A DNA stretch of 64,000 nucleotides, from the NCBI RefSeq assembly GCF_032341995.1, contig NZ_CP135439.1, positions 186,001-250,000 on the forward strand. The letters are read 5' to 3'. This DNA is from Domibacillus sp. DTU_2020_1001157_1_SI_ALB_TIR_016. Its GTDB lineage: Bacteria > Bacillota > Bacilli > Bacillales > Domibacillaceae. This document shows, piece by piece, positions 7,749-18,408 of the stretch; position 1 is the first letter of the stretch; the number at the start of each line of letters is the position of its first letter. A program made the position numbers and the translations under genes. The notes beneath the pieces were generated by a model. That model did no database searches. It was not told the DNA's origin and saw only the letters and a program-made list of their open reading frames with translations.

Positions 7749-8384
7749 ATGGTACAAATGATGACGAATGGTGTGTACCGGTTTTGTGAATGGGTGACCC
7801 GCCTTGCTTATTTAAACGTTTTATGGATAGCGTTTTCACTGGCGGGTCTGCTCGTTCTTGGCTTTTTTCCTGCGACGGCTGCCCTGTTTGCAGTCACACG
7901 CAAATGGGCCATGGGAGAAACGGATATACCTGTTTTCCGGACATTTTGGCGTACGTATAAGGAATTATTTTGGCGGTCCAACCGGCTTGGCCTTACGCTG
8001 GCGCTGCCCGCTGTTTTATTTGGTGCGAACTTCATGATCTTTGAGCAGTATGGAGCGCCGCTTCCATTTATGCCGTTTCTGTTAACAAGCTTTTTCTTAT
8101 TGTATAGTGTGGTTGCATTATTTGTTTTTCCGGTGTATGTTCACTATAACGTTCCGCTCAAACAAACGGTCAAGTATTCACTTTTGATCGGGCTGCTGCG
8201 CCCTGTTCATACCGTGCTGATGATTGCGAGTCTGATTGGAATGGCATATGTTATGATGCAGCATATTACGTTTATGTTATTCTTTAGTGGAAGCGCTTTC
8301 GGGTTTGTGCTTATGTGGTTTGCGATGAAGGCATTTCACAAGATAGCGGAAAAGCAGGAAGAAGCCTCTCTGCAGCAAACGTAA
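7749..8384 (+). CDS. yesL: YesL-like DUF624 membrane protein
   Basis: This 211-aa protein has about five hydrophobic segments (around residues 17-40, 80-100, 105-130, 150-172 and 178-195). It belongs to DUF624, whose genes sit beside carbohydrate importer operons; the molecular role is unknown. The order yesL-yesM-yesN-yesO-yesP-yesQ is that of the B. subtilis rhamnogalacturonan region. ATG 7749 is used because the ATG at 7741 runs into a stop, and AAAAGGGG precedes it. Confidence 0.82.
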   Translation: MVQMMTNGVYRFCEWVTRLAYLNVLWIAFSLAGLLVLGFFPATAALFAVTRKWAMGETDIPVFRTFWRTYKELFWRSNRLGLTLALPAVLFGANFMIFEQYGAPLPFMPFLLTSFFLLYSVVALFVFPVYVHYNVPLKQTVKYSLLIGLLRPVHTVLMIASLIGMAYVMMQHITFMLFFSGSAFGFVLMWFAMKAFHKIAEKQEEASLQQT

Positions 8385-8412
8385 AAAATGCGCCGGAGGA
8401 GGATGCGTGTGA

Positions 8413-10203
8413 TTGAAGGCGTTATGGAAATACCTTGTTATCACATTTGAAAATTTAAAAATTAAGTATAAGTTTATTGTGTTTGTTTCCGCCATTATGT
8501 GTGTGTTTTTACTTTTTACCATTGCCGGCCTGCAGTATGCCTTTACAACGTACGATCAGCAAATCTATCGAAAATCCTCTCAGGTGCTCAGCATGTCATC
8601 TGACAGTGTGGAAAATGAGCTGCAGCGTATTCAGGATATTTCATTTGAAATTGTCACCGACCCTTCTCTTATTCAGCAGACAGCCCATACAAAGAAAGCG
8701 GCAAACCGATATGAGCAGTATGGCATTCAAACAGCCATCAGCAACCGGTTAAGCGACTATATCAGCTCTGAAAAATATATTCATTCCATTTACTTGATTG
8801 ATACAAATGGCAAAATGTATTCAGCAGGCAATTCGCTCGCCCCGGCAGCGGAAGAAGAAAAAGCGATGCTGATTGAACGGGCAGAGCAGGCGCACGGATC
8901 GAATGTATGGGTAACGGCAGATGGCATGAACCGGTTCCTAACCGCTGCCCGTCAGATCCGTTCCTACGAGAATTTAAGTATGGAGAATCTGGGCACGATT
9001 GTTATTCGTGTGGATTTAGCCAAAATCGTCGCGTCACTGCCTGAAGAATGGGAAGACACTCAGGGCAACACGATGATTTCAAATGGGGATCACGTGTTTT
9101 TTTCGGAGGAAGATATACGTCCGTTTCGCTCTTTTGATTTTTCCGAACAGACAGCGCAAGGGTACACGATTAAGGAAATCAATGGCAACCGTTATTTTGT
9201 CACCTACGTAAAAACATCATTTGCAGACTGGACGTATTGGCACTTTATTCCGTTTGACGCGGTATTTTCAAACATCACCAAAGTGAAGTATTCGATTATT
9301 GCCGCTTTTATTGTTTTACTGCTTATTGTCATTATGACAGTGGTTCATTTCACACGAAAAATTACTACACCGATTGAAGAACTGGTCCAAACGATGCACC
9401 ACATACAGAAAGGGGATTTTGCAATCGCGGAAACGATGCCGCCGCCTCCTCGTCATCAGGATGAGATTGGGATGCTCCACCGCGATTTTACATTTATGGT
9501 TCAGCGCATTAATGAACTTATCAAAGAAAACTATGAAAAACAGCTGCTCTTAAAGGAAACGGAATTTAAAGCGCTGCAAGCACAGATGAATCCGCACTTT
9601 TTGTATAACACGCTTGAATCCGTCAACTGGCTGGCGAAGGCAAACAAGCAGACGCAGATTTCTAAAATGGTAGAGTCCCTTGCTTATTTGCTGCGGAACT
9701 CCGTTAACTTAAAAGAAGATATCGTTACGATTGAGCAGGAAGTTGATTTAGTCAGCCATTATGTGACCATTCAAAAATATCGCTTTGAAGACCGGCTTGA
9801 TTTTCACCTTGAAGTAGAGCCGGAAGTACTGGAATGCCGTATTCCAAAGCTGACCATTCAGCCGCTGATTGAAAACGCGATTCATTATGCGCTTGAGAAA
9901 ATGATTGAACCGTGTACGATCACGATCAGGGCGCACAAAAAGCGCGATGCTGTTTTTGTGATAGTCGAAGATAATGGACCTGGCATGGATGCACAGTTTC
10001 TGGAAAAGCTGTACAAAGGGGAGGTCAAAACACGGGGGACAGGCATTGGCCTGAAAAATATTGATGAACGGACGAAGCTGTTTTTTGGGGAGAAATACGG
10101 AATCACCATTCACAGTGCATCTGGAAGAGGAACGGCTGTGACGGTTTTTTTACCTTTTGAAACGGGGGATGAAAATCATGTACAAAGTGTTGCTGGCGGA
10201 TGA
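8413..10203 (+). CDS. yesM: Two-component sensor histidine kinase YesM
   Basis: This 596-aa membrane kinase has an N-terminal TM helix (about 17-40), an extracellular sensing region (about 41-290), a second TM helix (about 294-315), a HAMP domain, a His-kinase domain of the YesM/LytS type with phospho-His H395 in NPHFLYN, and a HATPase domain with N-box around IENAIHY and G-boxes DNGPGM and GTGIGL. It should sense a rhamnogalacturonan-derived signal and phosphorylate YesN. The start is TTG 8413 with GGAGGAGGAT 8 nt upstream. The 3' end overlaps yesN by 26 bp. Confidence 0.9.
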   Translation: MKALWKYLVITFENLKIKYKFIVFVSAIMCVFLLFTIAGLQYAFTTYDQQIYRKSSQVLSMSSDSVENELQRIQDISFEIVTDPSLIQQTAHTKKAANRYEQYGIQTAISNRLSDYISSEKYIHSIYLIDTNGKMYSAGNSLAPAAEEEKAMLIERAEQAHGSNVWVTADGMNRFLTAARQIRSYENLSMENLGTIVIRVDLAKIVASLPEEWEDTQGNTMISNGDHVFFSEEDIRPFRSFDFSEQTAQGYTIKEINGNRYFVTYVKTSFADWTYWHFIPFDAVFSNITKVKYSIIAAFIVLLLIVIMTVVHFTRKITTPIEELVQTMHHIQKGDFAIAETMPPPPRHQDEIGMLHRDFTFMVQRINELIKENYEKQLLLKETEFKALQAQMNPHFLYNTLESVNWLAKANKQTQISKMVESLAYLLRNSVNLKEDIVTIEQEVDLVSHYVTIQKYRFEDRLDFHLEVEPEVLECRIPKLTIQPLIENAIHYALEKMIEPCTITIRAHKKRDAVFVIVEDNGPGMDAQFLEKLYKGEVKTRGTGIGLKNIDERTKLFFGEKYGITIHSASGRGTAVTVFLPFETGDENHVQSVAGG

Positions 10204-10960
10204 TGAACGCATCATTTTGGAAGGGATTTCAAACGTGATTGACTGGCAGTCGCTTGATACGGAACTGGTTGCAACCGCACGAAATGGAATTGAAGCCTAC
10301 GAAAAAATTGCCGAGCATCATCCGCACATTGTGATCAGCGATATTAAAATGCCGGGTATGGATGGCCTTGAGCTTGCCGGCAAAGTGCGGGCTGATTTTC
10401 CTGATATTCAATTTATTGTTCTGTCTGGCTTCAGTGAGTTTGAATATGCCCGGTGCGCCATGCAGCACGGGGTAAAAAACTATTTGCTCAAGCCGTGCAA
10501 TGAAGCTGATATTATTGAAACGGTCACGGACGCGGTGAAAAACATTAAGCAGAAGGAACAGCAGCGGCAGCAGTTTGAAGAAATGCAGCCGAAGCAGCCG
10601 GCAGCCGAAACATGGCAGCCGTGCCGGGATTATTCGCCGGTGATTAACGAAGTAGTCGACATTATTTACACTCATTTCAGCGACAAGCATTTGTCCTTAA
10701 AATGGGTAGCCGGTCAAATGCTTTACATGAATGCTGACTATCTCGGGAAGCTGTTTAAGCAGGAAACAAATGAGCGCTTTTCCGTTTACTTAACGAAAGT
10801 CCGTATTGAAGAAGCGATCAAGCAAATTGGACAGACAGAGGATGTGCGAGTCGCCGACTTGGCGGAGCGGACCGGCTTTGGGGACAATCCCCAGTATTTC
10901 AGCCAGGTATTTAAAAAGTACACAGGTGTTACGCCGACGGAATACCGTAAAGCCATATGA
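10178..10960 (+). CDS. yesN: Response regulator with AraC-type DNA-binding domain, YesN
   Basis: This 260-aa protein has a receiver domain (residues 1-120) with acidic pocket DDE near the N terminus, phospho-acceptor Asp in DIKMPGMDG (about D54) and Lys in LLKPC. An AraC/XylS double helix-turn-helix lies at about 155-258 (GFGDNPQYFSQVFKKYTGVTPTEYRK). ATG 10178 is preferred over ATG 10169 because AACGGGGG then has normal spacing. It is translationally coupled to yesM and is inferred to activate yesO and the downstream genes in response to pectin oligosaccharides. Confidence 0.9.
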   Translation: MYKVLLADDERIILEGISNVIDWQSLDTELVATARNGIEAYEKIAEHHPHIVISDIKMPGMDGLELAGKVRADFPDIQFIVLSGFSEFEYARCAMQHGVKNYLLKPCNEADIIETVTDAVKNIKQKEQQRQQFEEMQPKQPAAETWQPCRDYSPVINEVVDIIYTHFSDKHLSLKWVAGQMLYMNADYLGKLFKQETNERFSVYLTKVRIEEAIKQIGQTEDVRVADLAERTGFGDNPQYFSQVFKKYTGVTPTEYRKAI

Positions 10961-10967
10961 ACAGATG

Positions 10968-10998
10968 GGTCCTGACCGAAGTCGGGGTCTTTTTTTTT
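10968..10998 (+). terminator. Terminator after yesN
   Basis: GGTCCTGAC pairs with GTCGGGGTC (with G-T wobbles) around a CGAA loop and is followed by a nine-T run. It separates the regulator genes from yesO. Confidence 0.7.
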
Positions 10999-11072
10999 GA
11001 CTTTTCATCGATCACTGTTTTTTAAACATTGTTGTCGGGTTTTTCCATTTAAATAATTCAGAAAATCCATAA

Positions 11073-12431
<1,359 letters not shown>

Positions 12432-12437
12432 TGACAG

Positions 12438-12475
12438 AGCAGGAGTATGACAGGCAGATCATATTCCTGCTTTTC
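12438..12475 (+). terminator. Intercistronic hairpin between yesO and yesP
   Basis: AGCAGGAGTATGA pairs with TCATATTCCTGCT, followed by TTTTC. It may act as partial terminator or as an RNA-stabilising structure. Confidence 0.55.
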
Positions 12476-12501
12476 TAAAATAAGAAAGGACGTGACCCCA
12501 A

Positions 12502-13401
12502 ATGAAACTACGCCCGGCAGGAGATAATCTCGCAGGCTATGCTTTTATCTCTCCATTCATTATTGGATTTCTTGCCTTCACCATTATCCCGATGGTTATT
12601 TCACTTTACTTGTCTTTCACAAACTATGACCTATTTTCAACTCCAAAGTGGGTTGGGCTTGCCAACTACATTGAAATGTTTACCGGAGATGAAAAGTACT
12701 GGACAACGATTAAAGTAACCTTCACATATGTTCTCGCTGGAGTACCGCTTCGCTTAACCTTTGCTCTGATTGTCGCGATGCTGTTAAACCGAGCTTCCCG
12801 CATGGTAGGAATATACCGGACACTATTTTACCTGCCGTCCATCATTGGCGGAAGTGTTGCGGTAGCGATTATGTGGCGCAACATTTTCGGGAATGAAGGG
12901 ACCATTAACCAGCTGCTGTTCTTTATGGGAATTGATCAAAAAATTTACTGGTACCAGGATCCAACGTCGGCTCTTTGGACATTAATCATGCTGTCTGTAT
13001 GGCAGTTCGGCTCTTCAATGCTCATTTTCCTGGCCGGCTTGAAAAATATTTCGCCGGAATATTACGAAGCTGCAAGCGTAGACGGTGCGAACCCGTTCCA
13101 GAAGTTTTTCAAAATTACACTGCCGCTCCTCAGTCCTATTATTTTCTTTAACCTAGTCATGCAGACGATTTCCGCATTTATGACGTTTACGCCGGCTTAC
13201 ATCATTTCCAAAGGAGAAGGCGGGCCGCTTGATGGAACACTTCTTTACTCGCTTTATTTATTCCAAAAAGCATTCAACTTCTTCCAGATGGGCTATGCAT
13301 CCGCGATGGCGTGGGTGATGTTGTTGATCGTCGGACTTTTAACATTCATTTTATTTAAAACATCCAAGTACTGGGTGCATTACGAATCGAAGGAGGGATA
13401 A
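12502..13401 (+). CDS. yesP: Sugar ABC transporter permease, MalF-type, YesP-like
   Basis: This 299-aa integral membrane protein has about six helices, with the first around residues 15-38. The cytoplasmic EAA loop that docks the ATPase is EYYEAASVDGANPFQKFFKI (about 190-209). It forms the channel with YesQ for oligosaccharides delivered by YesO. AGAAAGGACGTGA precedes the ATG, and the gene ends 3 nt before yesQ starts. Confidence 0.9.
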   Translation: MKLRPAGDNLAGYAFISPFIIGFLAFTIIPMVISLYLSFTNYDLFSTPKWVGLANYIEMFTGDEKYWTTIKVTFTYVLAGVPLRLTFALIVAMLLNRASRMVGIYRTLFYLPSIIGGSVAVAIMWRNIFGNEGTINQLLFFMGIDQKIYWYQDPTSALWTLIMLSVWQFGSSMLIFLAGLKNISPEYYEAASVDGANPFQKFFKITLPLLSPIIFFNLVMQTISAFMTFTPAYIISKGEGGPLDGTLLYSLYLFQKAFNFFQMGYASAMAWVMLLIVGLLTFILFKTSKYWVHYESKEG

Positions 13402-13404
13402 GGA

Positions 13405-14295
13405 ATGAAAGCACTACAAGAAACACCGCAGGCAGAACCGCGCCAGCTGCGTATCGATAAACCGAAATTTAATTGGAAAAAATGGGTCTATCATCTTGTC
13501 ACAGGCGCATTTGCCCTGTTAATGCTTTATCCGATTATTTGGCTGTTAATGAGTTCCTTTAAAGAAAGTTCGCAAGTGTTTGTTACGGCGCACTCCCTGA
13601 TTCCGGACCCATTCATTATCAGCAACTATGCGCAGGGATGGGAAGGCATCGCCGGCCAGTCGTTCGGCACCTTTATTAAAAACTCGCTGATTATTGTTGG
13701 ATTTTCCACAATTGGCGCCGTTATTTCTTCTTCACTGATTGCTTATGGATTTGCCCGCATTTCCTTTAAAGGGAAAGCATTCTGGTTTGGCTGCATGATG
13801 GTATCGATGATGCTTCCACACGAAGTCGTAATGATTCCACAGTACATCATTTTCGCAAAAATCGGCTGGCTGAACTCGTTTTTGCCGATTATTGTCCCGC
13901 AGTTTTTCGGCCATGCGTTTTTCATTTTCCTGATGGTGCAATTTATCCGCAACATTCCAATTGAGCTTGATGAAGCAGCGCGAATTGATGGCTGCGGCCG
14001 TTTCGGCATTTTCTACAAAGTGATTTTGCCGCTGATCGTGCCAGCTATGGCAACGGCCGCGATCTTCTCGTTTTACTGGAAGTGGGAGGACTTAATCAAC
14101 CCGGTGCTGTACTTAAACAGCCCGGAAAAATATCCGGTTTCACTGGCATTGAAGCTGTTCCTTGATTCTGAGACGGCTTCTAACTGGGGAGCGATGTTCG
14201 CCATGTCGGTTGTTTCACTTCTGCCGGTTGTCTTAATTTTCTTCTTATTCCAGAGATATATCGTAGAAGGAATCAGCACAAGCGGACTGAAATAA
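13405..14295 (+). CDS. yesQ: Sugar ABC transporter permease, MalG-type, YesQ-like
   Basis: This 296-aa protein has about six membrane helices (first about 32-52) and the EAA loop [20 protein letters not shown] (about 189-208). It pairs with YesP in the membrane. The start overlaps the GGAGGGATAAGGA ribosome site just after yesP. The next gene, yesT, begins 21 nt later, so importer and intracellular enzymes are one transcript. Confidence 0.9.
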   Translation: MKALQETPQAEPRQLRIDKPKFNWKKWVYHLVTGAFALLMLYPIIWLLMSSFKESSQVFVTAHSLIPDPFIISNYAQGWEGIAGQSFGTFIKNSLIIVGFSTIGAVISSSLIAYGFARISFKGKAFWFGCMMVSMMLPHEVVMIPQYIIFAKIGWLNSFLPIIVPQFFGHAFFIFLMVQFIRNIPIELDEAARIDGCGRFGIFYKVILPLIVPAMATAAIFSFYWKWEDLINPVLYLNSPEKYPVSLALKLFLDSETASNWGAMFAMSVVSLLPVVLIFFLFQRYIVEGISTSGLK

Positions 14296-14316
14296 GAAAC
14301 GAAAAGGAGCGGCTCT

Positions 14317-15006
14317 ATGGGAAAGAAACTGTGTTTGTTTATTGCCGGTGATTCTACTGCAGCGAACTGTCCCCCTCATGAAGCTCCCATGATGGGATGG
14401 GGACAGGTAGCCGCTGAGTGTTTCACCGATAAGGTAAAAGTCGTAAACGCCGCTAAAGGCGGGCGAAGCTCAAACAGCTTCATTGAGGAAGGACTGCTGG
14501 ATGGCATATGGGACAGCATTTCGCCGGGTGATTACTTGTTTATTCAGTTCGGCCACAACGATCAAAAAGATTTTGGCACAAAGCCGTGGACCACATACCC
14601 TCAGTATTTAAGCCAGTACATTGATGGAGCCAGGGAACGGGGAGCCCTGCCTGTTCTCCTCACTTCGGTTCAGCGCCGTACATTTGGAGAAGATGGCACG
14701 ATCCAAAACTCGCTTGGTGACTACCCGGCTTCTATGAGAGAGCTGGCAGATAAAAAAGATGTGCCGCTTATTGATATGTGGGCAAAAACAAAACGGCTTT
14801 ACGAGTCATACGGGCCGGATCGCTCCACAGAGCTGTTTACCTGGTTTGCCCCTGGAGAAAACAACAATTACCCCGAAGGCATCCAGGATAATACCCATTT
14901 TTGCGAAACCGGCGCCCGCAAAGTTGCCGCGCTCGTTGCAGAAGGCATTCAGGAATTAAATCTGCCGCTCAAGGCGTATATAAAGGAGGCCATTCGCAAT
15001 GGCTGA
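14317..15006 (+). CDS. yesT: Rhamnogalacturonan acetylesterase, SGNH/CE12 type, YesT-like
   Basis: This 229-aa SGNH hydrolase removes acetyl groups from galacturonate residues of rhamnogalacturonan oligomers. Block I is AGDSTAA with nucleophile Ser13; the Gly block is AAKGGRSSNSF; the Asn block is FGHNDQKD; block V DNTHF near the C terminus holds the Asp/His. There is no signal peptide, so it acts inside the cell after import. Its end overlaps the GH42 gene by 8 bp. Confidence 0.88.
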   Translation: MGKKLCLFIAGDSTAANCPPHEAPMMGWGQVAAECFTDKVKVVNAAKGGRSSNSFIEEGLLDGIWDSISPGDYLFIQFGHNDQKDFGTKPWTTYPQYLSQYIDGARERGALPVLLTSVQRRTFGEDGTIQNSLGDYPASMRELADKKDVPLIDMWAKTKRLYESYGPDRSTELFTWFAPGENNNYPEGIQDNTHFCETGARKVAALVAEGIQELNLPLKAYIKEAIRNG

Positions 15007-17005
15007 AAAGCTTTACCACGGCGCTTGTTTTTACCCGGAGCTGTGGGATGACAAAACAATCGCCAAAGACATTGAACAAATGAAACGAACTGGCATTAAC
15101 GTTGTGCGTATCGGAGAGTTCGCCTGGTCGAAAATGGAGCCGGAAGAAGGAAAGATTGATGTAAGCTTTTTTACAAATATCATTAATCGTCTGTACGAAA
15201 ACGGCATTGATACGGTTCTTTGTACACCGACCCCAACGCCGCCGATCTGGTTTTCACACGGGCACCCGGAACGGATGCATGTGGATCAGGCCGGCCGCAC
15301 GATGACTCATGGGTCCAGACAGCACGCTTGTACGAACAACACGCACTTCCGCAAGAAAGCGGCCATCATTACAGAAGCACTCGCTAAAGAAGCTGGCCGG
15401 CTGCCGGGGGTAATTGCCTGGCAGCTTGATAATGAATTTAAGTGCCACGTCGCCGAGTGTATGTGCGCTTCGTGTAAAAGTCAGTGGCACCAATGGCTCG
15501 AAGCACGATACGGCACAATTGAGCAGTTGAATGAGGATTGGGGCACTCACATTTGGAGTGAATATTACCAGTCATTCGAGCAAATTCCCCAGCCGGCCGC
15601 TACCCCGTTTCTTCATCATTCATCGCTGCAGACGATGTACCGGCTGTTTGAATCAGAAAAAATTGCCGAGTTTGCGGATGAACAGGCGTCTATTATCCGC
15701 CGGTATTCCGAAGCACCCATTACCCATAACAGCACACTCTTTTTTTCGGTTGATAATGAACGTCTGTTTAAACATCTTGATTTTGCTTCCTTTGATACGT
15801 ATGCCCCTCAGGAAAAAATGGGGTCTTACTTGTTGAACTGCGACGTATGGAGAGGGTTAAAGAAAAACACGCCTTTTTGGGTAATGGAAACGAGTATCTC
15901 CTATGCTGCATCGCTTGAAAGCTATGCAAATCCGCACCAAAACGGTTATTTAAGATCAGAGGCCGTTGCCGCTTATGCGCTCGGCGGCCAGGGCTTTTGC
16001 TACTGGCTCTGGCGCCAGCAGCGCACCGGCTCTGAACTGCCGCACAGCGCTGTGATCAGTGCGTGGGGTGAGCCATCTGTCGGGTATGAAAATGTGCTCC
16101 AGGTTGAAGAAGCACGCAAAAAAATCGAATCGGCCATGCTTGCGGCCAAACCGGTTCAAGCGGATATTGCGATGACGTATTCAGACCGGGCGCGCATGTT
16201 TCACCTTACGGAACCGCACAACGGCATTCATTACAAAGATCTCATGACCGACTTATACAACATCATTTTGCAAGAAGGGTTTCACCGCGATGTATTGCCT
16301 GAAGGAGGCGATCTTACAGGGTATAAACTGCTGTTTACACCGCTGCTTCCATACGTATCTGATGAGTATTTGGAACGAGCGAAGGCTTTTGTGGAAGCGG
16401 GCGGCATTTGGATTGCCGGACCGATGACAGGCGGCCGGACAAAAAATCACACCATTCATACAGACCGGGCATTAGGCCGGCTGGAGGAATGGGCAGGCGT
16501 CAGAACCCTTTTTACCTTCCCGATGGATGAGCACACCTCAGCCGGAGAAGCATTTGGTTGTGAAGCGCCGCTTGGACTATGGAGTGCTGTATTTGAACCG
16601 GCCGGTGCCCGTGTGGTTGGAACCGTTACAAAAGGAGTTACACCGGACAAAGCGTTTTTAACCGAGCATCATGTTGGCAAAGGAAAAGTTGTCATGCTTG
16701 GCTCTATGCCATCTGGAGCGGCAGGAAAGAAACTGATCGCAGAAATCTTTCAGCATTATGCAAAAGAAGCCGGCGCAGCAGTACAAACAGATGTGACGCC
16801 AGGTACGATTGTCGTGCCGCGCGAAACGGAGGATGGGCGTGCGATGTGGGTGATTGTCAATATGGATGGTCACGGCGGCATGGTAACCCTGCCAGCAGGC
16901 GGGCAGGACGAGTTGAAGGCGGAGCCGGTAGAAGCAGGAAAACTTACGATACAGCCATACGAATATAGAATTATCGAATTTAGAAAAGAAGGTGCTTCTT
17001 TATGA
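14999..17005 (+). CDS. yesZ: GH42 beta-galactosidase, YesZ-like
   Basis: This 668-aa cytoplasmic glycoside hydrolase has the GH42 start YHGACFYPELWDD, catalytic acid/base E146 in QLDNEFKCH, nucleophile E297 in VMETS, and a Cys cluster (C149, C154, C156, C159) matching the structural zinc site of GH42. A trimerisation domain and a small beta domain follow. It would remove beta-galactose side units from rhamnogalacturonan-I oligosaccharides. AAGGAGG precedes the ATG, which lies inside the yesT end. It overlaps lplD by 4 bp (ATGA). Confidence 0.9.
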   Translation: MAEKLYHGACFYPELWDDKTIAKDIEQMKRTGINVVRIGEFAWSKMEPEEGKIDVSFFTNIINRLYENGIDTVLCTPTPTPPIWFSHGHPERMHVDQAGRTMTHGSRQHACTNNTHFRKKAAIITEALAKEAGRLPGVIAWQLDNEFKCHVAECMCASCKSQWHQWLEARYGTIEQLNEDWGTHIWSEYYQSFEQIPQPAATPFLHHSSLQTMYRLFESEKIAEFADEQASIIRRYSEAPITHNSTLFFSVDNERLFKHLDFASFDTYAPQEKMGSYLLNCDVWRGLKKNTPFWVMETSISYAASLESYANPHQNGYLRSEAVAAYALGGQGFCYWLWRQQRTGSELPHSAVISAWGEPSVGYENVLQVEEARKKIESAMLAAKPVQADIAMTYSDRARMFHLTEPHNGIHYKDLMTDLYNIILQEGFHRDVLPEGGDLTGYKLLFTPLLPYVSDEYLERAKAFVEAGGIWIAGPMTGGRTKNHTIHTDRALGRLEEWAGVRTLFTFPMDEHTSAGEAFGCEAPLGLWSAVFEPAGARVVGTVTKGVTPDKAFLTEHHVGKGKVVMLGSMPSGAAGKKLIAEIFQHYAKEAGAAVQTDVTPGTIVVPRETEDGRAMWVIVNMDGHGGMVTLPAGGQDELKAEPVEAGKLTIQPYEYRIIEFRKEGASL

Positions 17006-18408
17006 ATCGGAAAGTAGAAAATGTGAAAATTGCTTACATTGGCGGCGGATCTCAAGGCTGGGCCAAACGGCTGATGAACGACCTTGCGCTTGAGCCAAGA
17101 ATCAGCGGGACCGTTTCGCTTTATGATATTTATCCGGAAGCCGCCCGGCAAAATGCTGTCATTGGCAACAGTGTGTCTGCGCGCGAGGAAGCAGTCGGCA
17201 AGTGGGTATACGAAGCAGCCGGAGATATAAAGGAAGCCCTGACGGATGCTGATTTTGTGATTATTTCTATCCTGCCGGGATCGTTTGATGAAATGGCGTC
17301 TGACGTCCATACGCCGGAGAAATACGGGATTTATCAATCTGTTGGCGATACAGTCGGGCCGGGCGGTATCATTCGCAGCCTGCGGACCATTCCGATCTAC
17401 AAAGAAATTGCGGAGAATATTAAAGCGTACGCACCGGATGCATGGGTCATTAATTACACAAACCCGATGACTCTTTGCACGCGCACGCTGTATGAAGTAT
17501 TTCCAGAAGTAAAAGCGTTCGGCTGCTGCCATGAAGTGTTTGAAGTGCAGCATCTACTGGCCGATATGGTGGAAGAAATGACCGGCACAGCAGTGAAGCA
17601 GCACCAGGATATACAGGTTAATGTAATCGGCATTAACCATTTTACGTGGATTGACCGGGCAAGCTGCCAACAGATGGACCTGCTGCCGATGTACAAGGAG
17701 TTTGTCGAGAAGCATGCCAAATCAGGCTACGAGAAAAATCCGGGAGACTGGGAGAAAAGCGTTTTTTCATCTGCGAACCGGGTGAAGTTTGACCTGTTTC
17801 GCCGGTACGGTCTCATCGCCGCAGCAGGCGACCGCCATTTAGCAGAATTTATGCCGCCGGTTTATCTGGAGAGCCCGGAAACAGTGGCGAAATGGAAGTT
17901 TCACTTAACACCGGTTGATTTCCGGAAAAAAGACCACAAAAGCAAAATAGAGCAAAATCAAAAAGTGGCCGCCGGCGAAGCAGATTTTGAACTCGCACCG
18001 TCTGGAGAAGAAGGAGTAGCCATCATTGCTGCCCTTCTTGGACTCGATGAGCTTGTGACAAACGTGAATATGCCGAACGGGGGCCAGATTGCTAACCTGC
18101 CGCAAGGAGCTGTTGTAGAAACAAACGCCGTTTTACGCCGTGACAGCGTGCAGCCGGTTTTAGCCGGAAGCCTGCCGGCTGATTTGCTTGGCATTATTGG
18201 ACGGCATGCCGCCAATCAAGAAGCGGTACTGCAGGCAGCGTTAACTGAAAACAGAGAGCTTGCGCTTAACGCGTTTATCAACGACCCGCTTGTAGCGCCA
18301 CTCGGTTTTGGGCAGGCCGAAGCACTATTTGATGAAATGATTCAAAACACAAAATCACATGTTGGAGGAGGTTTTGTTCGTGATCGCAACGCGTATGCAT
18401 CGTCATGA
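17002..18408 (+). CDS. lplD: Alpha-galacturonidase, GH4 family, LplD-like
   Basis: This 468-aa NAD- and Mn-dependent glycosidase of family GH4 has NAD motif YIGGGSQGW near the N terminus and metal-site Cys/His in GCCHEV (C176, H177) and His213 in NHFTW. B. subtilis LplD releases galacturonate from the non-reducing end of rhamnogalacturonan fragments, and the gene order here agrees. The start overlaps the GH42 stop by 4 bp. The last 29 bases overlap the chosen yesR start. Confidence 0.88.
   Translation: MNRKVENVKIAYIGGGSQGWAKRLMNDLALEPRISGTVSLYDIYPEAARQNAVIGNSVSAREEAVGKWVYEAAGDIKEALTDADFVIISILPGSFDEMASDVHTPEKYGIYQSVGDTVGPGGIIRSLRTIPIYKEIAENIKAYAPDAWVINYTNPMTLCTRTLYEVFPEVKAFGCCHEVFEVQHLLADMVEEMTGTAVKQHQDIQVNVIGINHFTWIDRASCQQMDLLPMYKEFVEKHAKSGYEKNPGDWEKSVFSSANRVKFDLFRRYGLIAAAGDRHLAEFMPPVYLESPETVAKWKFHLTPVDFRKKDHKSKIEQNQKVAAGEADFELAPSGEEGVAIIAALLGLDELVTNVNMPNGGQIANLPQGAVVETNAVLRRDSVQPVLAGSLPADLLGIIGRHAANQEAVLQAALTENRELALNAFINDPLVAPLGFGQAEALFDEMIQNTKSHVGGGFVRDRNAYASS

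Noticed and set aside
16870..17553. Antisense frame of 227 codons over the GH42/lplD junction
   Set aside because: Shadow of two well-supported genes; composition is typical of antisense reading.
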